From: Aequorivita sp.
GTDB lineage: Bacteria > Bacteroidota > Bacteroidia > Flavobacteriales > Flavobacteriaceae
Assembly: GCA_024637015.1 (NCBI GenBank)
Contig: JAGXGE010000014.1
Coordinates: 1 to 64,000, forward strand
Direction of reading: 5' to 3'
DNA: 64,000 bases
Shown one piece after another: positions 35,854 through 45,153 of the stretch (within the stretch, counting starts at the first letter, position 1; each line of letters starts with the position of its first letter). Below the pieces are notes generated by a model that worked only from the letters and a program-made list of their open reading frames with translations, did not search any database and was not told where the DNA came from. The position numbers were made by a program, and so were the translations under genes.

Positions 35854-35885
35854 TATATTTGAATCCCCGCTTTTTGCGGTTTTTT
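35854..35885 (+). promoter_or_regulatory. -7-like box followed at once by a small hairpin
   Basis: TATATTTG (35854-35861) fits the -7 consensus. Five bases later comes CCGC-TTTTT-GCGG and T6, a small terminator-like hairpin. If both work, transcripts would stop almost at once unless the hairpin is bypassed; fabG lies 65 bases further on. Role unproven. Confidence 0.3.
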
Positions 35886-35893
35886 AATTAATA

Positions 35894-35925
35894 AATGTCT
35901 GGTCGAGTACAGTTGAGACCTTTTT
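35894..35925 (+). repeat. Dispersed GGTCGAG...GAGACC repeat, copy 1
   Basis: A short element of form AATGTCTGGTCGAG, variable centre, TTGAGACCTTTTT, with ends that can pair (GGTC/GACC). It shares 14-bp and 9-bp end blocks with copies at 47375 and 50782. It lies between the sucD terminator and fabG. Confidence 0.8.
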
Positions 35926-35950
35926 AGTTTAAATCGAAATATTTTTTTAT

Positions 35951-36697
35951 ATGAAATTACTGGAAGGAAAAACAGCAATTATCACTGGCGGTAGCCGCGG
36001 AATTGGAAAAGGAATCGTTGAAACATTCGCTCAACACGGCGCCAATGTAGCTTTCACATATAGTTCTTCAGCGGAAGCAGCAAATGCTTTGGCAGATGAA
36101 GTTTCAAAAACTGGCGTGAAAGCAAAAGCCTATAAAAGTGATGCAGCTTCTTATGACGAATCACAAAAACTGGCAGAAGAGGTTTTAAAAGATTTCGGAA
36201 GTATCGATATTCTCGTGAACAACGCTGGAATAACTAAAGACAACCTCTTGATGCGTATTTCCGAAGAAGATTTTGATAAAGTAATTGAAGTAAACCTAAA
36301 GTCGGTTTTCAACATGACCAAAGCCGTGCAGCGCGCAATGTTGAAACAACGCAAAGGTTCAATTATAAATATGAGTTCTGTTGTTGGTGTAAAAGGAAAC
36401 GCTGGTCAAACCAATTACGCAGCTTCAAAAGCTGGTATAATAGGTTTTACTAAATCTGTTGCGTTGGAATTAGGTTCACGCGATATACGTTGCAACGCCA
36501 TCGCCCCAGGCTTTATAGAAACTGAAATGACAGGAAAACTGGACGAAACCACAGTTCAAAGCTGGCGTGATGCTATCCCATTAAAACGCGGCGGCTCTCC
36601 CGAAGATATTGCAAATGCCTGTATTTTCTTCGCGAGCGACCTTTCTGCCTACGTTACCGGCCAGGTGCTGAATGTAGATGGAGGAATGCTTACATAA
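35951..36697 (+). CDS. fabG: 3-oxoacyl-ACP reductase FabG
   Basis: NADPH-dependent reduction step of fatty acid elongation. 248 residues of short-chain dehydrogenase fold. The cofactor motif TGGSRGIG is at 12-19, NNAG near 90, catalytic Ser143 (MSSVVG), Tyr156 and Lys160 (YAASK), and AIAPGFIETEMT at about 185-197. It sits after the lpx/sucD block and before the VWA protein, with its own leader region holding a dispersed repeat. Confidence 0.95.
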   Translation: MKLLEGKTAIITGGSRGIGKGIVETFAQHGANVAFTYSSSAEAANALADEVSKTGVKAKAYKSDAASYDESQKLAEEVLKDFGSIDILVNNAGITKDNLLMRISEEDFDKVIEVNLKSVFNMTKAVQRAMLKQRKGSIINMSSVVGVKGNAGQTNYAASKAGIIGFTKSVALELGSRDIRCNAIAPGFIETEMTGKLDETTVQSWRDAIPLKRGGSPEDIANACIFFASDLSAYVTGQVLNVDGGMLT

Positions 36698-36720
36698 AAA
36701 GTGTTCAGTGGCAGTACACA

Positions 36721-36748
36721 GAAACCTGAAACTTTAAATTAGAAACTA
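36721..36748. repeat. Degenerate heptamer repeat
   Basis: Four consecutive 7-base units GAAACCT, GAAACTT, TAAATTA, GAAACTA just before the GTG start of the VWA gene. The same 7-base period occurs at 1-109, 46054-46088 and 54933-54967 with different unit sequences. Confidence 0.55.
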
Positions 36749-36753
36749 CTTCA

Positions 36754-38787
36754 GTGACCACAGAAACCATACTTTATATAATCATCGCCGGAATAATATC
36801 TATTGCTCTAGCGGTTTTTATGTATGGCTATAAGTCAAAGCAAAAAGGCTCATTACGGTGGATTTTTGGAATACTTCGTTTCATCACGCTTTTTTCAATT
36901 CTACTTTTGATTATTAATCCAAAATTTAAAACCGAAACCTATACCATTGAAAAACCGAAACTTCCTGTTCTTATTGATAATTCAGTATCAGTAGGTGAGT
37001 TGAACCAAAAAGAAAATGTTTACGCATTACTTAAAAAATTAAAAGATAATGGCGAACTCAATGATAAATTTGACCTTTCTTATTATTCCTTCGGAAATGA
37101 TTTCCGCGAAAACGATTCGCTATCTTTTGATAAAAAAAACACCAACATTTCCAAGGCACTTTCTTCTGTCAACGAGCTTTTCAAAAACCAAACTGCGCCA
37201 ACAATCATTATTACTGATGGAAACCAAACCCTGGGTAATGATTACGAATTTTCTTCAGCAACCTTTAAAAATCAAATCTACCCTGTAATCTTGGGCGATT
37301 CCATAAAATACACCGACCTAAAAATTGAACAACTAAACACCAATCGTTACGTTTTTTTAAAAAACCAGTTTCCTGTTGAAATCATCCTCAGTTACAGCGG
37401 CACAAATCCTGTAAATTCTGAGTTTGTTGTATCTCAAGGTGCAGCAACTGTGTATCGTTCAAATGTTTCTTTCAGTGAAAATGAAACCTCAAAAACATTA
37501 AATTTCACACTTCCTGCAAACTCCGTAGGACTCCAAAAATATACTGCTCAAATTCTTCCGCTTGCGGATGAAAAGAACAAAACAAACAATTACAAACAGT
37601 TTGCCGTTGAAGTGATAGACCAGGCCACGAACGTCTTGGTTGTCAGTAAAATTACCCACCCAGATTTGGGCGCGCTAAAAAAAGCGATAACTACAAGTGA
37701 GCGACGCACCGTTACTTTTAAAAAACCTACCGAAGCGGTAAGTATTCTCAATGATTATCAACTAGTAATCCTTTATCAACCAGATCGAAGTTTTGCCTCG
37801 GTTTTTTCGGAAATTGAAAAGAGCAACAAAAATACTTGGGTAATCTCGGGCTTGCAAACGGATTGGTATTTTCTGAACAGCGCCCAAAACAATTTCAATA
37901 AGGAAGCCTCCAACCAAAGTGATGATGTACAGGCTTTGCTCAATACTAATTACGGCACCTTTGCAGTAGAGAACATCGGATTTGAAAATTTCCCGCCTTT
38001 GCATATAGAGTTTGGAGCATTGACAATTAGCGTTCCCAATGAAGTAATGTTAGAACAGACTGTAAGCGGAATTGCGAATGGAAACTCTTTGTTTGCCACT
38101 ATGGAAATAAATGGCAAGCGCGATGCAATCTGGGATGGTGAAGGTTTTTGGCGTTGGCGAGCACGTAGTTTTTTGGAAACCGAAAGCTTCCAGAGTTTTG
38201 ATGATTTTATAGGGAATCTTGTTCAATACCTTGCATCGAACAAACGCCGAAGTAGGCTGGAAGTATCTTCGGAAACTTTTTATTACAACAATATTCCAAT
38301 AAAAATTTCAGCTCAGTATTTCGACAAAAATTATGTTTTTGATAATCGCGCTTCACTGAACATCACCGTTAAAAATAAAGAGACCGAAAAGGAAACAGTT
38401 TTTCCGATGCTTTTGCGTAACAATTATTACGAAGTAGATTTGAATAGCCTTCAGGCCGGGGAGTATAACTATACAGTTTCGGTAACCAACGAGGCAGTTG
38501 CCAGTAGCGGAAGCTTTACCATTTTAGATTTTAATGTTGAACAACAATTCTTAAATGCAGATGTTGCTAAGCTACGCCGTGTTGCTCAAAATACAAGCGG
38601 AAAAGCTTATTTTACAACACAATCTGATTCTTTAATTCAATCATTGCTTGAAAATACTAACTACCAAAACATTGAAAAAAGCGAGCAAAAAGTAGTACCT
38701 TTGATAGATTGGAAATATCTTCTCGCACTTATCGTTCTTGCCCTCGCTGCAGAATGGTTTATCAGAAAATATAACGGACTTATCTAA
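36754..38787 (+). CDS. VWA-domain inner-membrane protein
   Basis: 677 residues starting at GTG 36754. TM1 is at about 6-24 and TM2 at about 37-54. A periplasmic von Willebrand factor A-like domain follows, with MIDAS motif DxSxS at 75-79 (DNSVS) and an Asp in IIITDGNQTLG. A long beta-rich region comes next, and one C-terminal TM is at about 652-668. The fold plan recalls BatA/BatB-type or glutamine-amidotransferase-like membrane proteins of Bacteroidota. It shares the strand with fabG before and an SPFH protein 26 bases after. The exact role is unknown. Confidence 0.82.
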   Translation: MTTETILYIIIAGIISIALAVFMYGYKSKQKGSLRWIFGILRFITLFSILLLIINPKFKTETYTIEKPKLPVLIDNSVSVGELNQKENVYALLKKLKDNGELNDKFDLSYYSFGNDFRENDSLSFDKKNTNISKALSSVNELFKNQTAPTIIITDGNQTLGNDYEFSSATFKNQIYPVILGDSIKYTDLKIEQLNTNRYVFLKNQFPVEIILSYSGTNPVNSEFVVSQGAATVYRSNVSFSENETSKTLNFTLPANSVGLQKYTAQILPLADEKNKTNNYKQFAVEVIDQATNVLVVSKITHPDLGALKKAITTSERRTVTFKKPTEAVSILNDYQLVILYQPDRSFASVFSEIEKSNKNTWVISGLQTDWYFLNSAQNNFNKEASNQSDDVQALLNTNYGTFAVENIGFENFPPLHIEFGALTISVPNEVMLEQTVSGIANGNSLFATMEINGKRDAIWDGEGFWRWRARSFLETESFQSFDDFIGNLVQYLASNKRRSRLEVSSETFYYNNIPIKISAQYFDKNYVFDNRASLNITVKNKETEKETVFPMLLRNNYYEVDLNSLQAGEYNYTVSVTNEAVASSGSFTILDFNVEQQFLNADVAKLRRVAQNTSGKAYFTTQSDSLIQSLLENTNYQNIEKSEQKVVPLIDWKYLLALIVLALAAEWFIRKYNGLI

Positions 38788-38813
38788 AATATAAACCCAT
38801 AAAAAAATATAGA

Positions 38814-39629
38814 ATGGAAAAATTACCTAAACTCACAATACCCGTAATCATAGGGGTTATTTTACTTATTATCTTAGTAGCAAAATCTTCTATAACTATT
38901 AATTCTGGTCACGCCGGTGTGCTTTACGAAACTTTTCACAATGGTGTGGTTACTGATGAACCACCTTTAGGTGAAGGTTTTCACATAATAGCTCCTTGGA
39001 ATAAAGTTTTTGTTTACGAAATACGCCAACAGGAACTTAGCGAAAAAATGCAGGTGCTTTCTTCCAACGGACTTGAAATTAAGCTAGATGCTTCTGCTTG
39101 GTACCAACCAATACGCGAGGATGTAGCAAAGCTTCATCAAGAAAAAGGTGAAGATTACCTACAGCGTGTGATTCAGCCAGCTATACGAAGTGCTGCAAGA
39201 AGCGTGGTGGGGCGTTACACTCCAGAACAATTATATTCTACAAAGCGTGATGCCATACAAGAAGAAATTTTTGAAGAAACAAAGAAAATTTTGGACGAAC
39301 AACATATACAATTAAACCAGATTTTGGTTCGTGATGTAACGCTGCCTGCAACGATAAAAGATGCAATTGAACGCAAGCTAAAACAAGAGCAGGAATCATT
39401 GGAATATGAATTTAGACTGGTAACGGCAGATAAAGAAGCCCAAAAAGTTCGAATTGAAGCCCAAGGAAAAGCAGATGCCAACAAGATATTAAGTGCTTCC
39501 TTAACAGACAAAATCCTTCAGGACAAAGGTATCGACGCAACTTTAGAACTTGCTAAATCACCAAACGCTAAGGTAGTGGTAGTAGGTTCAGGCGATAGTG
39601 GATTGCCATTGATTTTAGGGAATAACTAG
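38814..39629 (+). CDS. SPFH/prohibitin-family membrane protein
   Basis: 271 residues. A single N-terminal membrane helix (about 8-26) is followed by an SPFH domain with GHAGVLYETFHNGVVTDEPPLGEGFHIIAPWNKVFVYE split across the N-terminal half. QPAIRSAARSVVGRYT is in the centre and a long C-terminal coiled coil (about 170-235, KLKQEQESLEYEFRLVTADKEAQKVRIEAQGKADA) drives oligomer assembly. Prohibitin-like proteins form ring scaffolds on membranes and often bind proteases such as FtsH. It lies directly after the VWA protein, perhaps in one operon. Confidence 0.92.
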   Translation: MEKLPKLTIPVIIGVILLIILVAKSSITINSGHAGVLYETFHNGVVTDEPPLGEGFHIIAPWNKVFVYEIRQQELSEKMQVLSSNGLEIKLDASAWYQPIREDVAKLHQEKGEDYLQRVIQPAIRSAARSVVGRYTPEQLYSTKRDAIQEEIFEETKKILDEQHIQLNQILVRDVTLPATIKDAIERKLKQEQESLEYEFRLVTADKEAQKVRIEAQGKADANKILSASLTDKILQDKGIDATLELAKSPNAKVVVVGSGDSGLPLILGNN

Positions 39630-39656
39630 AATAGCGGTTTAACTTAAAATAAAAAA

Positions 39657-39685
39657 AGCTCTGAGATAATTTTCAGAGCTTTTTT
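39657..39685. terminator. Bidirectional terminator
   Basis: The stem AGCTCTGA/TCAGAGCT has an 8-base loop between A7 and T6, separating the convergent SPFH and lipoprotein genes. Confidence 0.92.
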
Positions 39686-39715
39686 AGCAAAACCAATACA
39701 AAGAAACAAACAAGA

Positions 39716-40627
39716 TTATCTTGTCACTGTGCCTGTTGGTAAGGAACCAAGGTTTTGGTTAAAGTTGTATGAGGTTGGTGCAGTATCGGTACCTGCCATT
39801 GCAACCAAGGGTTTTAATAGAAAGGGTGCTGGACTGTTATCTGGAAACGGCTCAACGCTAATCACAACCTTTCTACCGCGAATATCTAAGGGAAATGTTT
39901 CTCCCGCAGGTGCATTGTTAAAAAAATCTTCACCTGGAATCGGTGGTCCCAATTGTTCTGTACCGCTAAAGCTACCACTAGTACCTGTATTCATGTCTTG
40001 CATATCAAAATCACTAAATTTTCCGGTAGTCAAGGGTCCTGTGTCACCTACAACCCATCCTTCATAAACCCAGCCATCAGGTAATGTTGGCAATGTAAAG
40101 TTAGGAGATGGCGGCATTCCTGGCAACCCAAACCAAATACCATTTTCATCATTTCCGTTATTGGCAGAACCTTGCGGCTCATCCGTTGGGCTACGGAGAA
40201 AAAAAGATCCGGCAGCATTACTAAAGTCCCCAATTGCTGGAGCTACCGACGTAGATACAGCTGCACTATTACCACTAAAGTCACCAGCGATCAATTTCTG
40301 GGCAGAAGGCGCAGGGTCGTTGTCTGGATTTGGTTCAACGGTAAGGATGAATTTTGTAGCCGAATTAAGTGTTTCTATAGGTACTGAAAAAGAAGTCTTT
40401 GATAGGGTACCATTAACATCAACTGAAAAAGTTCCTGTTGAGACTGGTGAACCATTAACAAGCAACCATCCTTCATACCTACTACCTGTTCCCAAGTCTT
40501 CTAAATTTGAAATGTTTAGAGTGAGATTTCCATTTTGCGGAGAATTGTCATCATCCTTGCTACATCCCACCATAAATAAAATAGGAATGGCTAGTATGCC
40601 AATAATAATTTTTTTAATAGTTTTCAT
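39716..40627 (-). CDS. Lipoprotein with two repeated RskA-like domains
   Basis: 303 residues. The SPII signal ends at C22 (MVGC). There are two homologous units: the first has RYEGWLLVNGSPVSTGTF and LTVEPNPDNDPAPS, the second WVYEGWVVGDTGPLTTGKF and ISVEPFPDNSPAPF. The YEGW...STG...PDN-PAP pattern resembles the C-terminal domain of anti-sigma-K factors, seen widely in Bacteroidota secreted proteins without proven regulatory function. No HTH or membrane anchor beyond the lipid. It ends at the shared terminator. Confidence 0.82.
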   Translation of the reverse strand: MKTIKKIIIGILAIPILFMVGCSKDDDNSPQNGNLTLNISNLEDLGTGSRYEGWLLVNGSPVSTGTFSVDVNGTLSKTSFSVPIETLNSATKFILTVEPNPDNDPAPSAQKLIAGDFSGNSAAVSTSVAPAIGDFSNAAGSFFLRSPTDEPQGSANNGNDENGIWFGLPGMPPSPNFTLPTLPDGWVYEGWVVGDTGPLTTGKFSDFDMQDMNTGTSGSFSGTEQLGPPIPGEDFFNNAPAGETFPLDIRGRKVVISVEPFPDNSPAPFLLKPLVAMAGTDTAPTSYNFNQNLGSLPTGTVTR

Positions 40628-40896
40628 AGTTTATTGTTTTTGTTAGTAATGATTTTTTATCACTACAAAACAAAACAAACAGTATTGCAATAGTCTCACA
40701 AAAAAATAACATTTCTGTGATACTTTTTTTAAGTACTAGTGAAAGACGTAAAAAGCAAGACCGAAATCAAGTGGAATTTATTGCAACAAAATTTCTAAAC
40801 TTCAAAAAATTTAGAATGTGATAGTTTTGTGATACTAAATGCTTCATTTCGTGTTAAGTAAAAAATTCTGTAATTTTAAATTACCAAAAAAAAGCT

Positions 40897-41613
40897 ATGA
40901 AAATGAAAAAAGTTGTGATCATAGAAGATGATAAAGAGCTGATTGATTTAATTGAAATTCATCTCCGCGACATTGATTGTGAGGTGCTAAAAGCATATAA
41001 TGGTAAAGAAGGACTTGATTTAGCGCTTTCGGAAAAACCAGATCTTGTAATTCTTGACATTTCTATGCCCATTATGGACGGCTTTGAAGTTTGTAGACAA
41101 ATTAGAGCAAAACAAAGCACACCAGTAATTATGCTTACCGCCAAAACCGAAGAGATAGACCGGGTTTTGGGCTTGGAAATTGGTGCAGATGATTATATAT
41201 CAAAACCTTTCAGTGTACGCGAATTTATAGCTCGTGTAAAAGCTGTTTTTAGACGAGCCGAGATGGATCGAAAATCGATAACAGCTGAGACACTAAACGA
41301 ATTGAAATTTGAAGGACTCACCATTAATATAGATAAGCGCAAAGTGATTCAAGAAAATGAAAGGATTGAGCTATCTCCAAAAGAATTTGAATTACTGGCA
41401 CTTATGGCTGCTAGTCCAGGTAAAAGCTTCAGTAGATCACAATTGTTAAGCCTTATCTGGGGCTACGACTTTGAAGGATATGAACACACTGTGAACTCTC
41501 ACATAAACAGACTTAGAGCAAAAATAGAACCGGAAATGGCCAAACCAATATACATTATAACCACTTGGGGTGTTGGCTATAAGTTTAACGAAGATATCCA
41601 AAAATTACCATGA
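40897..41613 (+). CDS. OmpR/PhoB-family response regulator
   Basis: 238 residues. The receiver has acidic pair D11/D12, phospho-acceptor D54 (LVILDISMP), switch Thr in MLTAKTEE and Lys in YISKPF. A C-terminal winged helix has LSPKEFELLALMAASPGKSFSR and TVNSHINRLRAKIEP. The 4-base overlap with the kinase gene makes the pair a matched two-component system. The signal is unknown. Confidence 0.95.
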   Translation: MKMKKVVIIEDDKELIDLIEIHLRDIDCEVLKAYNGKEGLDLALSEKPDLVILDISMPIMDGFEVCRQIRAKQSTPVIMLTAKTEEIDRVLGLEIGADDYISKPFSVREFIARVKAVFRRAEMDRKSITAETLNELKFEGLTINIDKRKVIQENERIELSPKEFELLALMAASPGKSFSRSQLLSLIWGYDFEGYEHTVNSHINRLRAKIEPEMAKPIYIITTWGVGYKFNEDIQKLP

Positions 41614-43103
41614 AAAACGAGACTATTTCAAACAAACTTATTACTAAACTAAGTATTTCCTTTTTTTTGATAATTGTAATGATGGGGGTAACCTACGTTT
41701 TGCTTTCCGTTTATTTCAGTAACAAATTCCAGCAGGAAACCACACAAAAACTGAATGCCAATGTCGCGGAGCATTTAATAGATGAAAAATTTAAGGACGC
41801 TTCCCCTTTTTTAGAAGATGGCACTGTGAACGCTCCACTTTTCGGAGACATTATGCATGATATGATGGCGGTGAACAGAGGGATTGAAGTGTATTTACTG
41901 AATCAGAAGGGAGAAATTTTATACTCAGTGGTGCTCGATCATTCCAATCCAAATGAACCAGCAAAAAAGGTCGACCTAAAGCCAATTGAACAATTTGTAA
42001 CAAGCGATGAAAAAATTCATATTTTGGGAGATGATCCTAGAAACCCCGGAGAAAAAAAGATTTTTTCTGCAGCACATTATGAAAAGGATGGCCACCAAGG
42101 CTATGTATATATTGTTTTAGCAGGAGAAGCTTATCAAAATGTGTACAATTTACTGTGGTCTAGTTATTTTTTCAAACTAGGAACTGGAGCAATACTGCTA
42201 ACCATGCTTTTTGCAATACTTGTTGGGCTTTTGAGCGTTTGGTTTCTTACAAAGAACTTAAGATCCGTTATTTATTATGTAAAGCGCTTTAGGGATGGAG
42301 ATACTGAAAGCCGAATTCCAAATGCAGATAAGTCTGATCTTGCTACCTTAGCAATGACCTTTAATGATATGGCCGATACTATTTCTCAAAATATGGAGGA
42401 AATCAAATATGTTGATGTATTAAGGCGGGAGTTAATTGCAAATGTATCTCACGATCTTCGGACACCTTTGGCAATAATGCATGGATATATTGAAACACTT
42501 CAAATAAAAAAAGATACCTTAAGTGAAGCTGAACAAACACAATATGTTGCCATTATCGAAAGAAATATAAAACAACTTACCAAATTGGTGTCGCAACTTT
42601 TTGAATATTCTAAACTGGAAACCAAACAAACCAAACCGCAAAAGGAACCCTTTCCCATAACAGACCTTATCTATGATATTCATTCCAACTATCAAGGTTT
42701 GGCGATAGAAAAAAACATCCAACTAAAAGTGACTGTAATCGAGGAAACACCACTAGTTTTTGCAGATATTGGTATGGTGGAGCGCGCTGTTCAGAATTTA
42801 ATGGACAATGCCATTAAATTTACTCCTAATAATGGATTCATTGAAATGATTGTAGCCCATGATTCAAAAGATGTATTTGTAAAAATTAAGGACTCAGGTC
42901 CAGGAATAGCAAAAGAAGATCAAGAATTTATTTTCGAACGTTTCCGACAGAATGAAAGTTCACAAAAGAAAAAGGGTATCGGTATAGGTCTAGCCATTGT
43001 GAAAAGGATAATGGAACTTCACGGTACTAACATAACAATAACAAGTATGCCCAATGAAGGTAGTGTTTTTGAGTTTTATTTGCCAGTTTATTCAATACCG
43101 TAA
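41610..43103 (+). CDS. HAMP-type sensor histidine kinase
   Basis: 497 residues. TM1 is about 13-34, a periplasmic sensor of about 145 residues follows, and TM2 is about 184-208 with a HAMP linker. HisKA has H281 (NVSHDLRTP), the ATPase domain has NLMDNAIKFTP, DSGPGIAKED and GIGIGLAIV. Partner of the response regulator before it (ATGA overlap). It ends 8 bases from the stop of the converging symporter gene, and no terminator is visible between them. Confidence 0.95.
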   Translation: MKNETISNKLITKLSISFFLIIVMMGVTYVLLSVYFSNKFQQETTQKLNANVAEHLIDEKFKDASPFLEDGTVNAPLFGDIMHDMMAVNRGIEVYLLNQKGEILYSVVLDHSNPNEPAKKVDLKPIEQFVTSDEKIHILGDDPRNPGEKKIFSAAHYEKDGHQGYVYIVLAGEAYQNVYNLLWSSYFFKLGTGAILLTMLFAILVGLLSVWFLTKNLRSVIYYVKRFRDGDTESRIPNADKSDLATLAMTFNDMADTISQNMEEIKYVDVLRRELIANVSHDLRTPLAIMHGYIETLQIKKDTLSEAEQTQYVAIIERNIKQLTKLVSQLFEYSKLETKQTKPQKEPFPITDLIYDIHSNYQGLAIEKNIQLKVTVIEETPLVFADIGMVERAVQNLMDNAIKFTPNNGFIEMIVAHDSKDVFVKIKDSGPGIAKEDQEFIFERFRQNESSQKKKGIGIGLAIVKRIMELHGTNITITSMPNEGSVFEFYLPVYSIP

Positions 43104-43111
43104 AAAACACC

Positions 43112-44863
43112 CTATTTTTTCTTCCAAAGTTTAAAAATAAAAAATGCCGAAACTACAGCAATAGCAATGAGTATAGAAGCTCCCATCACGTTTCCATAGA
43201 TCACATAACCAGTAGCAAAAAGCGAAGTATAAACAAAAACAATCCCCAAAAGCATCGACGCAAAGTCAATCGTAAACACATCGTGGCTTTCCTTTAAAGA
43301 AATATCTGCTTTAGCCGCAACACCCTTAAAGTTTTTCCAACCGTTACCGTAGGGTGTAATGGCATTGTAGAAATTAGCGAGCGTCTTAGTGTCGGTAGGG
43401 CGAGTGACTAGTGTCACCAATATCCAGCTAACTGTAGTTATTGCAACTCCAATCACTAATTTTTCATAAGGTTCAAGTCCCATTTCTACAAAATTGAAAA
43501 CAATCGCCACAATAAACGAAACTGCCATTCCAGTAATCTCGCTATATGCATTCACGCGCCACCAAAACCATCTCAATATAAAAATCAAACCTGTTCCGGC
43601 ACCAATTTGAAGTAGAATCGCAAAAGTTTCCAAAGCACTGCTTAAAACCAACGCCAGCAAAGCCGAAAAAGCCATCAACAAAATCGTAGAAAGCTGCCCC
43701 ACACGAACAAGTTCTTTTTCTGAAGCCTCAGGTTTCATAAAGCGTTTATAAAAATCCAAAGAAATATAGGAAGATCCCCAGTTTAAGTGCGTGGAAATAG
43801 TACTCATAAAGGCTGCAATCAATGAAGCAACAACCAACCCCAATAAACCAGCGGGCAACTTAGTAAGCATAGCAGAATACCCTAAATCGTGCCCCAACAC
43901 TGCATTCGGAAACTGTGCCTGAATATCAGAGAGCTGAGGATAGACCACTAACGAGGCAAAAGCAATCAATATCCACGGCCAAGGGCGCAGTGCATAATGC
44001 ATAATATTAAAAAGTAGGGTAGCGCCAATTGCATTCTTTTCATCCTTGGCGGAAAGCATCCGTTGAGCAATATAGCCTCCACCGCCAGGTTCAGCTCCCG
44101 GGTACCAAACACTCCACCATTGCACGGCAATAGGGATAATAAGAAGTACTAACAAGGTATTTGTATCACCAAAATCCGGAAGAAAACTTAACTTATCTGA
44201 AACATTTTCATTCGCAAGGAGGTTCTGTAATCCACCTACTTCTGGCAAGTTCACTATATAATAAGCTGCCCAAACAGAGCCAATCATCGCAACAATAAAT
44301 TGAAGAAAATCTGTAAAAATAACCCCGCGCAAACCTCCAATTGAACTGTAAATAACCGTAACAATAGAAGCATATAAAACACATTCCCAAGGCGCAAGAT
44401 CAAAAAGCACCCCTCCAATCTTAATAGCCGCCAAACACACAGAGGCCATAATCATCACATTAAAGAAAACACCAAGATAAATTGCCCTAAACCCACGAAG
44501 AAAAGCTGCGGGCTTTCCGCTATAGCGCATCTCATAAAATTGAAGATCAGTAAGCACTTTACTTCTTCGCCACAACTTTGCATAAACAAAAACCGTCAAC
44601 ATCCCAGTAATCAAAAAAGTCCACCAAACCCAGTTTCCCGAAACACCGTTCTGCCGAACAATATCCGTAACCAAGTTTGGGGTATCTGCGGAAAAAGTTG
44701 TGGCAACCATAGATATTCCCAGCAACCACCACGGCATATTTCTTCCAGATAGGAAGAACTCCTGTGTGTTCTTACCAGACTTTTTGGCTACAACAATCCC
44801 AATAATTAAGAAAATAACAAAAAACGAAATGATTAAAATCCAGTCAAGCGTAGCTAAATGCAT
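43112..44863 (-). CDS. Sodium:solute symporter family transporter
   Basis: 583 residues with about 14 membrane helices in the SSS fold (TM opening LDWILIISFFVIFLIIGIVVAKK, SADTPNLVTDIVRQNGVSGNWVWW, YSSIGGLRGVIFTDFLQF, and the unwound-helix AGTGLIFILRWFWWRVNAYSEI). It probably imports a sugar, carboxylate or similar solute with Na+. The substrate cannot be told from sequence. Divergent from the his operon. Confidence 0.9.
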   Translation of the reverse strand: MHLATLDWILIISFFVIFLIIGIVVAKKSGKNTQEFFLSGRNMPWWLLGISMVATTFSADTPNLVTDIVRQNGVSGNWVWWTFLITGMLTVFVYAKLWRRSKVLTDLQFYEMRYSGKPAAFLRGFRAIYLGVFFNVMIMASVCLAAIKIGGVLFDLAPWECVLYASIVTVIYSSIGGLRGVIFTDFLQFIVAMIGSVWAAYYIVNLPEVGGLQNLLANENVSDKLSFLPDFGDTNTLLVLLIIPIAVQWWSVWYPGAEPGGGGYIAQRMLSAKDEKNAIGATLLFNIMHYALRPWPWILIAFASLVVYPQLSDIQAQFPNAVLGHDLGYSAMLTKLPAGLLGLVVASLIAAFMSTISTHLNWGSSYISLDFYKRFMKPEASEKELVRVGQLSTILLMAFSALLALVLSSALETFAILLQIGAGTGLIFILRWFWWRVNAYSEITGMAVSFIVAIVFNFVEMGLEPYEKLVIGVAITTVSWILVTLVTRPTDTKTLANFYNAITPYGNGWKNFKGVAAKADISLKESHDVFTIDFASMLLGIVFVYTSLFATGYVIYGNVMGASILIAIAVVSAFFIFKLWKKK

Positions 44864-44980
44864 AAGAAGTATAGGTTTTTCAGCGGTTCACAATTGCTCC
44901 GGTTAAAGTAAATAAATAGAATCAAAAATTAATAAATCGTTAAATTTAATATTCACAGTTTTTTAAACAATCTTTTTGTT

Positions 44981-44988
44981 TAAATTTG
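44981..44988 (+). promoter_or_regulatory. Probable his operon promoter (-7 box TAAATTTG)
   Basis: TAAATTTG fits TAnnTTTG; TTT stands 19 bases upstream. It lies 12 bases before the leader-peptide ATG, so the leader would be translated almost from the 5' end. Confidence 0.5.
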
Positions 44989-44999
44989 CTCACACAATT

Positions 45000-45056
45000 A
45001 TGAACAGAACAATTTTACATATTCATCATATTAAATTCTTTGCTCACGCGAGGTGA
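45000..45056 (+). CDS. hisL: His-rich leader peptide of the his operon
   Basis: The 18-residue peptide MNRTILHIHHIKFFAHAR contains four His, three of them in HIHH. It lies between the likely promoter and a strong terminator that precedes hisG. This is the expected layout for histidine attenuation: ribosomes short of charged tRNA-His would stall here and change which hairpin forms. A match between GCTCA in the leader and TGAGC in the terminator stem could form the alternative pairing (inference). Confidence 0.7.
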   Translation: MNRTILHIHHIKFFAHAR

Positions 45057-45086
45057 TATGGTTATTGTGTAAATCCAACAATATTC

Positions 45087-45119
45087 AAAACCCGTTTGAG
45101 CGATCAAACGGGTTTTTTT
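45087..45119 (+). terminator. Attenuator terminator before hisG
   Basis: The 9-bp stem CCCGTTTGA/TCAAACGGG is closed by the tetraloop GCGA (a GNRA type) and followed by T7. It lies 34 bases after the leader-peptide stop and 34 before the hisG ATG, so in the default state it should block hisG transcription. Confidence 0.9.
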
Positions 45120-45153
45120 ATTCCTATAACTTAACTAAATAGTCTTTCAAAAA

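Noticed and set aside
40161-40646. 161-codon forward frame over the duplicated lipoprotein gene
   Set aside because: Antisense shadow of a well-supported lipoprotein; no recognisable features.
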